DNA of 64,000 nt from Microlunatus capsulatus (lineage in GTDB: Bacteria; Actinomycetota; Actinomycetes; Propionibacteriales; Propionibacteriaceae). Below the pieces are notes generated by a model. That model was not told the DNA's origin, made no database searches, and saw only the letters and a list, made by a program, of their open reading frames with translations. Positions within the stretch are counted from its first letter, which is position 1, and every line of letters begins with the position of its first letter. Below are positions 7,879-16,395 of this stretch, in pieces. A program made the translations under genes and the position numbers. The DNA lies in contig NZ_JAGIOB010000001.1 in the NCBI RefSeq assembly GCF_017876495.1, positions 3,906,001 through 3,970,000 of the forward strand, in the 5' to 3' direction.

Positions 7879-8892
7879 GTGACCGCTCCCGCCCCCTTCC
7901 GCTGGGCCGTCCTGGGCCCCGGCGTCATCGCCCGGAAGTTCCTCGCCCAGCTGCCCGCCAGCCGGCGCGGCGTCCTCGTCGCCGTCGGCAGCTCCGACCC
8001 CGCCCGGGCGGCGGCCTTCGCCCTCGAGCACGGCCTGCCCGCCGCGGCGGGCACCGGCTACGCCGAGGTCCTCGCCGACCCCGACGTCGACGCCGTCTAC
8101 GTCGGCACCGTCCACACCACGCACGCCCGGCTGACCCTCGACGCCCTGGCCGCCGGCAAGCACGTGCTCTGCGAGAAGCCGCTCGCCCCGACCGCGGTGG
8201 ACGTGCAGGCGATGGTCGACGCGGCCCGGAGCGCGGGACGGAGCCTCGTCGAGGCCTACAAGTTCCGCTTCCACCCGCAGACGGCGGCCCTGCTGGCCGC
8301 GGTCGCGGAGGGCCGGATCGGCACGGTCACCCACGTCGACGCCGCCTCCACCTTCCGGGTGGCCGAGCGCACCGGACGGCTCTTCGACCCGGCGCTGGCC
8401 GGCGGGGGCGTCCTCGACGTCGGCGGCTACCCGGTCGCCTTCGCGCGCGCCGTGGCCGGGGCCGCGCGGGGGCAGCCCTGCGCCGAGCCCGAGCGGCTGC
8501 GGGCGACCGGTGCGATCGGCCCCACCGGTGTCGACGAGTGGAGCGTCGCCCAGCTCGACTTCCCCGGCGGCATCACGGCCTCGGTGCGCGCCGGGATCCG
8601 GCTGGCGGGGGCGCGCACGGCGACGGTGCACGGCTCGCGCGGGACGCTGCACCTGCCCGAGCCCTGGACGCACGGCCCCGACTCCGAGCTGGTGCTCTCG
8701 ACCACCGACGGCGGGCCGGAGCGGACCGCCTTCACCGGCGTGGCGCCGTTCGCCCTGGAGGCCGACGCGCTGGCCGACAGCGTCGGCGTCGGGGAGGCCC
8801 CGCAGATGAGCCACGCGGACTCCCTCGGCAACGCCCGGGTGCTCGACCGCTGGCGGGCGGAGCTGGGGCTCGGGAGCCCCGCAGAGGGCTGA
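7879..8892 (+). CDS. Gfo/Idh/MocA family oxidoreductase
   Basis: A 337-residue two-domain dehydrogenase acting on sugars or related polyols. The N-terminal Rossmann motif is GPGVIA (residues 13-18), and the family signature EKPLAP begins at residue 99 and carries the catalytic Lys. A C-terminal beta-sheet domain follows, with GGGVLDVGGY near residue 175. GTG at 7879 has GGAGGA at 7864-7869, and a TAGCGT -10-like box lies at 7820-7825. It resembles bacterial trans-1,2-dihydrobenzenediol/D-xylose dehydrogenase-like members. Followed by a strong hairpin at 8911. Confidence 0.87.
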   Translation: MTAPAPFRWAVLGPGVIARKFLAQLPASRRGVLVAVGSSDPARAAAFALEHGLPAAAGTGYAEVLADPDVDAVYVGTVHTTHARLTLDALAAGKHVLCEKPLAPTAVDVQAMVDAARSAGRSLVEAYKFRFHPQTAALLAAVAEGRIGTVTHVDAASTFRVAERTGRLFDPALAGGGVLDVGGYPVAFARAVAGAARGQPCAEPERLRATGAIGPTGVDEWSVAQLDFPGGITASVRAGIRLAGARTATVHGSRGTLHLPEPWTHGPDSELVLSTTDGGPERTAFTGVAPFALEADALADSVGVGEAPQMSHADSLGNARVLDRWRAELGLGSPAEG

Positions 8893-8910
8893 CCGGACCC
8901 CGGGACGACG

Positions 8911-8942
8911 AGAGCCCCGCCCACCGAGGTGGGAGGGGCTCT
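8911..8942 (+). terminator. Bidirectional hairpin between Gfo/Idh gene and tRNA-Leu
   Basis: AGAGCCCC (8911-8918) and CCCACC (8920-8925) pair with GGTGGG (8928-8933) and GGGGCTCT (8935-8942), giving a 14-bp stem with one G-A mismatch and a very tight loop. It separates two convergent transcription units (the oxidoreductase on plus and the tRNA on minus). No T tract follows on either strand. Confidence 0.6.
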
Positions 8943-8952
8943 GGGCCGTCGT

Positions 8953-9037
8953 GTCCGAGGGGGGACTTGAACCCCCATTCCCCGTAAAGGGAACTAGCAC
9001 CTCAAGCTAGCGCGTCTACCTATTCCGCCACCCGGAC
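8953..9037 (-). tRNA. tRNA-Leu (anticodon GAG)
   Basis: Read on the minus strand, the 85-nt gene has a 7-bp acceptor stem (GTCCGGG with CTCGGAC, one G-U), and a D arm GCGGAATAGGTAGAC. The anticodon stem CTAGC/GCTAG has loop TTGAGGT, giving GAG. A long class II variable arm (TTCCCTTTACGGGGAA) and the T arm GGGGGTTCAAGTCCCCC follow. It decodes CUC/CUU. The CCA end is not encoded. Confidence 0.96.
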
Positions 9038-9054
9038 TGGTGCAGCAGCAGTGA

Positions 9055-9060
9055 ACTATA
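9055..9060 (-). promoter_or_regulatory. -10 element of the tRNA-Leu promoter
   Basis: On the minus strand TATAGT lies 17 nt before the mature tRNA 5' end. A weak TTCGTC is found 18 bp upstream as a possible -35. It is the only strong -10 hexamer in the gap between the MFS gene and the tRNA. Confidence 0.55.
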
Positions 9061-9100
9061 GCAACACCCGTCCCGCACGACGAATCGGCGCCGCAGGGGC

Positions 9101-10414
9101 TCAGCGACGGCCCCGGTGCCGCCAGTGCCGGGCGATCGCGCGGGTCAGCGGGTCGATGGGCGCGCCGCCGTCGGCCCGCATCCCGGCCCGGGTCAGCCGG
9201 CGGCTGCTCCACAGGGACACGAAGCCGAAGGCCCACAGCAGGTACTGGAAGCAGAAGGCGATCTTGAAGTCGACGAGGTCGAAGGCCCCCGTCGGGGCCC
9301 GCCAGTCCAAGATCACGCCGATGGCGAAGATCGTGATCAGCGACGCCGTGAAGCCGCCCATGTTGACGATCCCCGACGCCGCGCCCAGCCGGGTCGAGGG
9401 GTTGAAGGAGCGGGCGAAGTCGAAGCCGACGGCCGAGGCCGGCCCGTACGCGGCGAGCACGAGCAGCAGCAGGACCAGCAGGGGCAGCGGGACGGTGCCG
9501 GGCCAGACCAGCACGAGCGTCCAGATCGCCACCGTGGCGAGGAGGACGCCGAAGATCAGGTTGGAGCGGCGCAGCGGGTAGGCCGCGGTCAGCTGGCCCA
9601 GCACGGGCCCGATCACCGGACCGGCCAGCACCATGACGGTGAGCAGGGCGCCGGCCAGGCCCGGGCTGTACCCCAGCCCGGCGGTCATGAAGGGGTAGCC
9701 CCAGAGCAGGGCGAAGACCATCCCGGAGAACTGGGTGCTGAAGTGCGACCAGAGCCCCAGCCGGGTGCCCGGGTGGGTGAACGAGCTGCGCAGGTCCGCC
9801 AGCGCCCGGCCCCAGCCCACCGGCACCGGGGCGGCCACGCCGACCGGCCGGTCGCGGACGGCCAGCAGCACCAGCACGGCGGCCAGCACGCCCACCGCCG
9901 CGGCCCCCAGGTAGGCCGGCGTCCAGCCGGGACCGGCCAGGGCGGCCGCCAGCGGGATCGTGCTGGCCACCTGGCCCAGCTGGCCGGCCTGGCCGGTGAG
10001 CTGGGTGACCAGCGGCACCCGGCGGGCGGGGAACCACGCCGGGATCACCCGGAGCACCGAGATGAAGGTCATGGCGTCACCCGCGCCCACCACCACCCTG
10101 GCCAGCACGGCGGTGCCGGGCGTGGTGGCCAGCGCCATCGTCGTCTGCCCCAGCGCCATCAGCAGCGCCCCGGTCACCAGCAGCAGCCGGGAGCCGAAGC
10201 GGTCGACGAGGATGCCGACCGGGATCTGCATGGCGGCGTAGACGACCAGCTGCAGCACCACGAACGTCGAGAGCACCGAGGCGCCGATCCCGAACCGCTC
10301 GGTGGCCGGAGCCGCCGCGACGCCCAGCGAGGTGCGCTGGAAGATCGCCACCGCGTAGGCCGCGACGGCCACGCCCCAGACCGCCCAGGAGCGGCGGCTG
10401 GTGGAGGTGGGCAC
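9101..10414 (-). CDS. MFS transporter
   Basis: A 437-residue major facilitator with about twelve hydrophobic helices. The loop 2-3 signature appears as GILVDRFGSRLLL near residue 70, and the protein starts with a helix carrying SWAVWGVAVAAYAVAIF. The substrate cannot be predicted; the overall style (nitrate/organophosphate-like or sugar-phosphate permease family) is shared by many actinobacterial orphans. GTG at 10414 is chosen because it starts at the first helix, and CAGGAT lies 5 nt upstream, suggesting a leaderless message. The frame stays open far upstream but only as a shadow of the M20 gene. Divergent from the peptidase gene. Confidence 0.83.
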   Translation of the reverse strand: MPTSTSRRSWAVWGVAVAAYAVAIFQRTSLGVAAAPATERFGIGASVLSTFVVLQLVVYAAMQIPVGILVDRFGSRLLLVTGALLMALGQTTMALATTPGTAVLARVVVGAGDAMTFISVLRVIPAWFPARRVPLVTQLTGQAGQLGQVASTIPLAAALAGPGWTPAYLGAAAVGVLAAVLVLLAVRDRPVGVAAPVPVGWGRALADLRSSFTHPGTRLGLWSHFSTQFSGMVFALLWGYPFMTAGLGYSPGLAGALLTVMVLAGPVIGPVLGQLTAAYPLRRSNLIFGVLLATVAIWTLVLVWPGTVPLPLLVLLLLVLAAYGPASAVGFDFARSFNPSTRLGAASGIVNMGGFTASLITIFAIGVILDWRAPTGAFDLVDFKIAFCFQYLLWAFGFVSLWSSRRLTRAGMRADGGAPIDPLTRAIARHWRHRGRR

Positions 10415-10471
10415 GCTCCATCCTGGCCCACCCCGCCCGGCCGCCCGCCCCGGTGAGACAGGATGACGGCC

Positions 10472-11785
10472 ATGGACGCCTACGCCGCGGACGCCGAGGT
10501 GGTGGCCCTGTGCCGCGACCTCATCCGGATCGACACCTCGAACTACGGCGACCAGCCCGGGCCGGGGGAGCGGGTCGCCGCCGAGCACGTCGCCGCCCTG
10601 CTCGACGAGGTGGGGATCGAGGCGGAGCTGCTCGAGCCCGAGCCCGGCCGGACCAGCGTCGTCGCCCGCTGGGAGCCCGAGGGCGTCGACCGCTCGCTCT
10701 CCCCGCTGCTGGTGCACGGCCACCTCGACGTCGTCCCGGCGAACGCCGACGACTGGTCGGTGCCGCCGTTCGCGGGCGAGGTCGTCGACGACTGCCTCTG
10801 GGGCCGCGGGGCCGTCGACATGAAGGACTTCGACGCCATGGTGCTCAGCGTCGTCCGGGCCCGTGCCCGGGCCGGGGCCGCCCCGCGCCGTCCGGTCCGG
10901 CTGGTGTTCACCGCCGACGAGGAGGCGGGCAGCGGGCTGGGCGCGCACTGGCTGGCCGAGGAGCACCCGGACACCGTCGCCGACTGCGAGCTGGCGATCG
11001 GCGAGGTCGGCGGCTTCTCCCTCACCGTCCGCGACGACCTGCGGCTCTACCTGGTGCAGACCGCGGAGAAGGGCCTGGCCTGGCTGAACCTCGTCGCGGA
11101 CGGCCGGGCCGGGCACGGCTCGTTCCGGCACGACGACAACGCCGTCACCGCGCTCAGCGCCGCCGTCGCCCGCGTCGGCGCCCACACCTGGCCGCACCGG
11201 ATCACCTCGGCCCAGCAGGCCTTCCTGGAGGCGGTGTCGGAGGCCTTCGAGGTGGAGCTGGACCCGGCCACGGTGGAGGAGACGCTGGCCCGGCTCGGCA
11301 GCATCGCCCGGATGGTCGGGGCGACGATGTCGAACACGGCCAACCCGACGATGCTCGACGCCGGCTACAAGCACAACGTCATCCCCGGCCGGGCGACGGC
11401 GGCCATCGACGGCCGCTTCGTCCCGGGCGGCGAGCAGGAGTTCTACGAGACGATCACCGAGCTGATCGGGGACCGCGTCCGCTACGAGGTCGTCACCCGC
11501 CAGGACGCCGTCGAGACCGAGTTCTCCGGCGCGCTGGTCGAGGCGATGCAGTCCTGCCTGGCCGCGGAGGACCCGGGCGCCCGCGCCGTCCCGTTCCTGA
11601 TGAGCGGCGGCACCGACGCCAAGGCGTGGGACCGGCTGGGCATCCGCTCCTTCGGCTTCGCCCCGCTCCGGCTGCCGCCCGAGCTCGACTTCGTCGGCAT
11701 GTTCCACGGCGTCGACGAACGGGTCCCGACGGCGTCGCTGGAGTTCGGGGCACGCGTCCTCGACCGGTTCCTCGACCAGGCGTGA
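10472..11785 (+). CDS. M20/M25/M40 family metallopeptidase
   Basis: A 437-residue zinc aminoacylase/dipeptidase-like enzyme. Metal and catalytic motifs are all present: HGHLDVVP (H84, D86), GRGAVDMK with bridging D116, catalytic E150-E151 in DEEAGS, a dimerisation-domain His in GHGS, and a C-terminal GMFHGVDE His. It is similar in context to mycobacterial Rv2141c, which also lies near uppP and the mshC cluster. ATG 10472 follows CAGGAT (10459-10464) by 7 nt; the ATG at 10463 overlaps that box. Expected to hydrolyse small peptides or N-acyl amino acids in the cytoplasm. Confidence 0.9.
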   Translation: MDAYAADAEVVALCRDLIRIDTSNYGDQPGPGERVAAEHVAALLDEVGIEAELLEPEPGRTSVVARWEPEGVDRSLSPLLVHGHLDVVPANADDWSVPPFAGEVVDDCLWGRGAVDMKDFDAMVLSVVRARARAGAAPRRPVRLVFTADEEAGSGLGAHWLAEEHPDTVADCELAIGEVGGFSLTVRDDLRLYLVQTAEKGLAWLNLVADGRAGHGSFRHDDNAVTALSAAVARVGAHTWPHRITSAQQAFLEAVSEAFEVELDPATVEETLARLGSIARMVGATMSNTANPTMLDAGYKHNVIPGRATAAIDGRFVPGGEQEFYETITELIGDRVRYEVVTRQDAVETEFSGALVEAMQSCLAAEDPGARAVPFLMSGGTDAKAWDRLGIRSFGFAPLRLPPELDFVGMFHGVDERVPTASLEFGARVLDRFLDQA

Positions 11786-11807
11786 GCCCGGACTACGCTG
11801 TCCGGCG

Positions 11808-12005
11808 ATGACCAAGCGCGGCGTGGAGTACGAGATCGAGAAGGTCCGGCTGGGCCGTCACCTGTCCCGGGGTGCCGTCCGCCAGCTGCTCACCGACCAG
11901 GCCGAGTACGGCGGCTGGGAGCTGACCCGGCTGCGCCGCTACCGCGACGGCACCCGCGACATCTGGATCCGCCGCAAGATCATCCGCCAGCCCGCTCAGG
12001 TCTGA
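11808..12005 (+). CDS. DUF5703 family small protein
   Basis: A 65-residue basic protein found in many actinobacteria next to M20 peptidase genes. The conserved core reads YEIEKVRLGRHLSR near the start, then GGWELTRLRRYRDGTRDIW. There are no membrane segments or catalytic motifs; function is unknown. ATG 11808 follows the box TACGCT (11794-11799) by 8 nt and there is no Shine-Dalgarno, so it is probably leaderless. Lies 22 bp after the peptidase gene. Confidence 0.85.
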   Translation: MTKRGVEYEIEKVRLGRHLSRGAVRQLLTDQAEYGGWELTRLRRYRDGTRDIWIRRKIIRQPAQV

Positions 12006-12091
12006 GCCGACAGCGCGGGAACTCGACCCCCGACGTGCTTCGAGGTCGAGGAACTGCGCACTCGCTGAGCGGGGATCGTCCAGACTGCGGC

Positions 12092-12715
12092 ATGGACACC
12101 GAGAGCTGGGCGCGACGTCGCGCGACACCGTTGACCGGAGATGAGCCGCTGCACAGGGGCGGCGAGCCCGTTCCGGCCAGCGTGCTGGACTTCTGGCGTT
12201 GGTCCTCCTCCGACCTGCTCGGCAACGCGATGCGTGGCGTCCTCGCGGAGTTCATCGTCGGGACCGCGCTGGACTGCATCGTCGGCACGGTCCGCGAGGA
12301 GTGGGACGCCGCTGATCTCAAGACCTCCGAAGGTGTCCGGATCGAGGTCAAGTCGAGCGCCTACGTCCAGTCCTGGCACCAGACGAAGGCGTTCAACCCG
12401 GTGTTCGGGATCCAGCCGACGTTGGGTTGGGACGCCGACACCAACCTCACCTCCGAGCGCAGACGGCAGGCCGACGTCTACGTGTTCTGCCTCCTGCACC
12501 ACCGGGACAAGCTGAGCGCCGACCCTCTCGACGTGAGCCAATGGACCTTCCTCGTGCTGTCGACAGAGCGTCTCAACGAGGTGTTCGACCAGCAGAAGTC
12601 GGTGACGCTCGGCAGCCTGCGCAGCCGCGCCCACCCCGCTGAGGTGAGCTATGACGGCCTCCGGGCCGGCGTCGAAGCAGCCACTACCGCGCAAGGGCCG
12701 ACCACTGTGCGCTGA
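12092..12715 (+). CDS. PD-(D/E)xK nuclease-like hypothetical protein
   Basis: A 207-residue protein I do not recognise by name. It carries the elements of a PD-(D/E)xK nuclease core in the right order: E53 in a helix (GVLAEFIVG), D72/D75 in EEWDAADL, then E85-x-K87 in RIEVKSSAY, followed by a strand ADVYVFCLL. Base composition is visibly lower in GC than its neighbours and it contains codons rare around it, suggesting recent acquisition. No methylase or partner gene lies beside it. The start at 12092 follows CAGACT by 5 nt; an ATG at 12035 is less likely. It could be a restriction or repair nuclease, or a structural relative; activity is inferred. Confidence 0.7.
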   Translation: MDTESWARRRATPLTGDEPLHRGGEPVPASVLDFWRWSSSDLLGNAMRGVLAEFIVGTALDCIVGTVREEWDAADLKTSEGVRIEVKSSAYVQSWHQTKAFNPVFGIQPTLGWDADTNLTSERRRQADVYVFCLLHHRDKLSADPLDVSQWTFLVLSTERLNEVFDQQKSVTLGSLRSRAHPAEVSYDGLRAGVEAATTAQGPTTVR

Positions 12716-12766
12716 GCGTCCTGCAGGAGGCGTCCGCACGGCCCTCGGCGCACAGTCGCGCACGGC

Positions 12767-13753
12767 TCAGGCCCCGCGCGTCCCCACCGCCGCGGGCCGC
12801 GCCGCGTTGGGCCCGCCGGAGACGTCGTCCAGGGCCGAGGCGATCTCGTGCGGCAGGGCCTGGTCCTCGGCGGCCAGCGCCGGGGCCAGCTGGCCGGGCG
12901 TCCGCGCCCCCAGCAGCGGGGCGGTGACCCCGGGCGCGTCCCGCACCCACAGCAGGGCCACCTGCAGGGGCAGCAGGTCCAGGCCCTCGGCCGCCCGGAC
13001 GACGGCCTCGACGACGCCCCGGCTGCGGTTCTCCAGGTAGGGCTCGACGAACCAGGCGAAGTGGTCGGTCGCGGCCCGCGAGCCGCGCGGCGTCCCCGCC
13101 CGGTACTGCCCGGTCAGCACCCCGCGACCCAGCGGCGACCAGGGGAAGAAGCCCATCCCGAAGGCGCGGGCGGCGGGCAGCACCTCCACCTCGGCGCGGC
13201 GGGCCAGCAGGGAGTACTCCACCTGAGCGCTGGTGATCGGGGTGCGGCCGGGGAAGGCCTGCTGCCAGGTGGCGGCCTGCGCGGTCTGCCAGCCGACGAA
13301 GTTCGAGATGCCGGCGTAGCGGACCATCCCCGCGGCGACGGCGTGGTCGACGGCGTCCAGGGTCTCGGCCAGCGGCGCGTCGCCCCACGCGTGCACCTGC
13401 CAGAGGTCGACGTGGTCGGTGCCGAGCCGGCGCAGCGAGCCCTCGAGGTCGCGGAGCAGGGCCCGGCGCGAGGTGTCGACGATCCGCTCGCCGTCGCGGA
13501 TGACGAAGCCCGCCTTGGTGGCCAGCACGACGTCGTCGCGGATGCCCATCTCGGCCACCAGCCGGCCGATGAGCCGCTCGGCGTCGCCCGCCCCGTAGGC
13601 CGCGGCCGTGTCGACGAGCGTCCCGCCCGCCTCGTGGAACATCTCCAGCAGCGAGCGGGCCTGCTCGTCGGTGGTGTCGCGGGCCCAGGTCATCGTCCCC
13701 AGGCCCAGCCGCGACACCCGCAGACCGCTCGTCCCGACCGGCCGCAGTTCCAT
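12767..13753 (-). CDS. Aldo/keto reductase
   Basis: A 328-residue (alpha/beta)8 NADPH-dependent reductase. The catalytic tetrad is complete: D48 and Y53 (VDTAAAYG), K80 (ATKAG) and H121 (WQVHAWG). It belongs to the group with YajO/Tas-like and L-glyceraldehyde 3-phosphate reductase-like members, shown by SPLGRGVLTG near residue 195. Its ATG follows TAGGGT by 7 nt on the minus strand. It is divergent from the LLM oxidoreductase gene, with only 57 bp between the two starts, so two leaderless promoters sit back to back. Confidence 0.88.
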   Translation of the reverse strand: MELRPVGTSGLRVSRLGLGTMTWARDTTDEQARSLLEMFHEAGGTLVDTAAAYGAGDAERLIGRLVAEMGIRDDVVLATKAGFVIRDGERIVDTSRRALLRDLEGSLRRLGTDHVDLWQVHAWGDAPLAETLDAVDHAVAAGMVRYAGISNFVGWQTAQAATWQQAFPGRTPITSAQVEYSLLARRAEVEVLPAARAFGMGFFPWSPLGRGVLTGQYRAGTPRGSRAATDHFAWFVEPYLENRSRGVVEAVVRAAEGLDLLPLQVALLWVRDAPGVTAPLLGARTPGQLAPALAAEDQALPHEIASALDDVSGGPNAARPAAVGTRGA

Positions 13754-13810
13754 GCCAGCGACCCTAACCGGCGCACGCCGGAGCGCCCCGGACGCCACTA
13801 CGGTGGCCCC

Positions 13811-14860
13811 ATGCGTCTCGGTCTGAACCTCGGCTACCTCGTCGGCGCGGAGGACCCGCGGGGTCAGCTGCGGCTCACCGCTCACGCGGAGGCGCTCGGC
13901 TTCGACGTCGTCTGGGCCGCGGAGGCCTACGGCTCCGACAGCCCGACGGTGCTGGCCTGGCTGGCCGGCCAGACGTCGCGGATCGACGTCGGCTCGGCCG
14001 TCATGCAGATCCCCGCCCGCACCCCGGCCATGACGGCGATGACCGCGGCCAGCCTCGACGTGCTCTCCGGCGGCCGGTTCCGGCTGGGGCTGGGCGTCTC
14101 CGGCCCGCAGGTCTCCGAGGGCTGGCACGGCGTCCGCTTCGACAAGCCGTTGGCCCGCACCCGGGAGTACCTGGCCGTCCTGGAGCTCGCGCTGGCGCGG
14201 AGGACCGTCGCCCACGAGGGCGCGCACTACACGCTGCCGCTGCCCGACGGCCCGGGCAAGCCGCTCAAGCTGACGATCGACCCGGTCCGCGAGCGGGTCC
14301 CCACCTACCTCGCCGCCGTCGGCCCGAAGAACCTCGAGCTGGCCGGTGAGCTGACCGACGGCTGGCTGGCGGTCTTCTTCGCCCCCGACTTCGCCGACGA
14401 GCAGCTGGCGGCCGTCCGGGCGGGCCGGGAGAAGGTCGGGAAGACGCTGGAGGGCTTCGACGTGGTGCCCACGTTCCCGCTCGTCGTCGGCCCCGACCCG
14501 CGCGCGTGCGCCGACCCCGTCCGCGGCTACGCGGCGCTCTACCTCGGCGGGATGGGCAGCCGCACGCAGAACTTCTACAACGCCCTCGCGGTCCGGATGG
14601 GCTACGGCGAGGCGGCCGCCGCGGTGCAGGACCTGTTCCTCGACCGCCGGCAGCGCGACGCGATGGCCGCGGTGCCCCAGGAGTTCATCGACGCCACCTC
14701 GTTGCTGGGCGACCGCGACCGGATCGCCGACCGGCTGCGGCTGCTCGCCGCGTCCGGGGTCACCACCTGCTCCGTGGTGCCGTACGGCGAGAGCCTGGAG
14801 GAGAAGCTGGCCGCCCTCACGGTGCTCGCGGAGGCGTTCGAGCGCGCGTCCGTCGGCTGA
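13811..14860 (+). CDS. LLM class F420-dependent oxidoreductase
   Basis: A 349-residue TIM-barrel protein of the luciferase-like monooxygenase superfamily in its F420-dependent actinobacterial branch. It begins with the typical first strand MRLGLNLGY, has GFDVVWAAEAYGSD near residue 32, and the family motif GRFRLGLGVSGPQ near 92. It probably transfers hydride from reduced F420 to an unknown substrate. ATG 13811 follows TACGGT (13799-13804) by 6 nt, again a leaderless arrangement. It is tail-to-tail with uppP with only 3 bp between the stops. Confidence 0.88.
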   Translation: MRLGLNLGYLVGAEDPRGQLRLTAHAEALGFDVVWAAEAYGSDSPTVLAWLAGQTSRIDVGSAVMQIPARTPAMTAMTAASLDVLSGGRFRLGLGVSGPQVSEGWHGVRFDKPLARTREYLAVLELALARRTVAHEGAHYTLPLPDGPGKPLKLTIDPVRERVPTYLAAVGPKNLELAGELTDGWLAVFFAPDFADEQLAAVRAGREKVGKTLEGFDVVPTFPLVVGPDPRACADPVRGYAALYLGGMGSRTQNFYNALAVRMGYGEAAAAVQDLFLDRRQRDAMAAVPQEFIDATSLLGDRDRIADRLRLLAASGVTTCSVVPYGESLEEKLAALTVLAEAFERASVG

Positions 14861-14863
14861 GCG

Positions 14864-15697
14864 TCAGCCCTGCGGCAGCGGCTCGAGCACGCCGGCCAGC
14901 AGCAGCGCCGCGACGAGCAGCGCGAGGCCGATCCGGTAGACCACGAACGGCAGGAACGTGTGCGTGGAGATGTAGCGCAGCAGCCAGGCGATCACCGCGT
15001 AGCCGACGACGAAGGAGATGACGGTGGCCAGCAGGATCGGCCCCCAGGCCGGTGGCACCGGGTCGCCGGCGACGTCGGCCAGCTTGAACACCCCGGACCC
15101 GACGACGGCGGGGATGGCCAGCAGGAACGAGTACCGGGCGGCGGCCTCGCGGGTGTAGCCCAGCGCCAGGCCCATGCTGATCGTCGCCCCGGAGCGGGAG
15201 ACGCCGGGCACCAGCGCCAGCGACTGGGCCAGGCCGAAGAGGACACCGTGGCCCCAGGTCAGCGAGGTGAGCGGCCGGGCGTTGCGGGCCAGCCGGTCCG
15301 CGACGCCGATGACCACGCCGAAGCCGCCGAGCATGGCGGCGGTGATCCACAGGTTCCGCAGCGCGGAGTCGATGGCGTCCTGGAACAGCAGCCCGAGGAC
15401 GACGATCGGGACCGAGCCGATGATGACCAGCCAGCCCATCCGGGCGTCGGGGTCGTCCTTCGGCACACGGCCGGCGAGCGAGCCGACCCAGCGGCTGATG
15501 ATCCGCGCGATGTCGCGGCGGAAGTAGAGGACGACCGCGGCCTCGGTGCCCAGCTGGGTGATCGCGGTGAACGCGGCGCCGACGTCCTGGCCGCCGAAGA
15601 ACTGCCCGACGATCGACTGGTGCGCGCTGGAGGAGATCGGCAGGAACTCGGTCAGCCCCTGCACCACGCCCAGCACCAGTGCCTCGAACCAGCCCAT
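14864..15697 (-). CDS. uppP: Undecaprenyl-diphosphate phosphatase
   Basis: A 277-residue integral membrane protein (BacA/UppP) that removes a phosphate from undecaprenyl diphosphate so the carrier lipid can be reused in cell-wall synthesis. The two signature loops are present: TEFLPISSSAH (E17, H26) near the N-terminus and PGVSRSG in the second half. Around eight hydrophobic helices are visible. GAGGAG precedes the ATG at 15697. Its position before the phosphatase-DUF3090-mshC block matches mycobacteria (Rv2136c next to Rv2135c). Confidence 0.94.
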   Translation of the reverse strand: MGWFEALVLGVVQGLTEFLPISSSAHQSIVGQFFGGQDVGAAFTAITQLGTEAAVVLYFRRDIARIISRWVGSLAGRVPKDDPDARMGWLVIIGSVPIVVLGLLFQDAIDSALRNLWITAAMLGGFGVVIGVADRLARNARPLTSLTWGHGVLFGLAQSLALVPGVSRSGATISMGLALGYTREAAARYSFLLAIPAVVGSGVFKLADVAGDPVPPAWGPILLATVISFVVGYAVIAWLLRYISTHTFLPFVVYRIGLALLVAALLLAGVLEPLPQG

Positions 15698-15828
15698 GCC
15701 CGCTCCTCGTCCCGCCCGTCGGGTCCCGGTCGCGGGCCCGGCGACCCACCCTAGGGGTCGTCCCCGGCCGGACCGGCGCGCTCGACCGCCCGGGGACGTG
15801 ATGCCGCCCACACGTGTAGAAGGAAGGG

Positions 15829-16395
15829 GTGACGATCCACGGCGACCACCCCTTCCTGCCCCCGGCGGACGACCGCGACCCGCTGCGCCGCTGGCGCGGC
15901 CGGATGCCCGCCCCGGTGAGCGTGTGGACGACGGAGCTGGACGGCCGCCCCACCGGCTGGACCATCTCCTCCCTGCTGCTGGCCGACGGCCGCCCGCCCG
16001 AGGTGCTGGGGCTGCTGGACGAGGAGGCCGACTTCGCCGACCAGCTGGCCGTGACGGGCCGCTTCGCCGTCAGCCTGCTGGCCGGCCCGCACCGCCAGCT
16101 CGCCGACGTCTTCGCCGGCCAGGCCCCGGCGCCCGGTGGGGTCTTCACCGTCGGCCGCTGGCGCGAGACCGCCTGGGGTCCGGTGCTGGAGGACGCCGTC
16201 GGCTGGCTGGGGGCGACGGTGACCGCGACCCGTGCCGAGACCGCGCACGCCGGCTGGGCGCTGCTCGTCCGCGGCGTCGTCGAGCACAGCGAGCTGGGTG
16301 AGCCCGACGAGCGGGGCGTGCTCTGCTCGTTCCGCGGCCGCTACCTCGCGCTGGGGGCCGGCCCCGCGGACGACCCGGCTAGCCTGCGGGCATGA
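15829..16395 (+). CDS. Flavin reductase-like FMN-binding protein
   Basis: A 188-residue split-barrel flavoprotein of the flavin reductase domain family. The FMN-contact strand is PTGWTISSLL near residue 45, and the C-terminal segment has GVVEHSELGE. The GTG start at 15829 has AGGAAGG just upstream and a TGTAGA box further up. Its stop overlaps the ATG of the phosphatase by 4 bases (ATGA), so the two may be cotranslated, although that gene also has its own TAGCCT box. The partner oxygenase, if any, is not apparent. Confidence 0.78.
   Translation: MTIHGDHPFLPPADDRDPLRRWRGRMPAPVSVWTTELDGRPTGWTISSLLLADGRPPEVLGLLDEEADFADQLAVTGRFAVSLLAGPHRQLADVFAGQAPAPGGVFTVGRWRETAWGPVLEDAVGWLGATVTATRAETAHAGWALLVRGVVEHSELGEPDERGVLCSFRGRYLALGAGPADDPASLRA

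Noticed and set aside
7819-9000. Minus-strand frame opposite the Gfo/Idh gene
   Set aside because: Antisense shadow; the plus-strand gene has all family motifs.
10415-11815. Upstream extension of the MFS frame to 11815 on the minus strand
   Set aside because: Shadow of the M20 peptidase gene; the transporter's first helix begins at the GTG at 10414.
12705-12755. Inverted repeat CTGTGCGC/GCGCACAG after the nuclease-like gene
   Set aside because: Only 8 bp with a 35-nt loop and no T tract; too weak to call a terminator in such GC-rich DNA.
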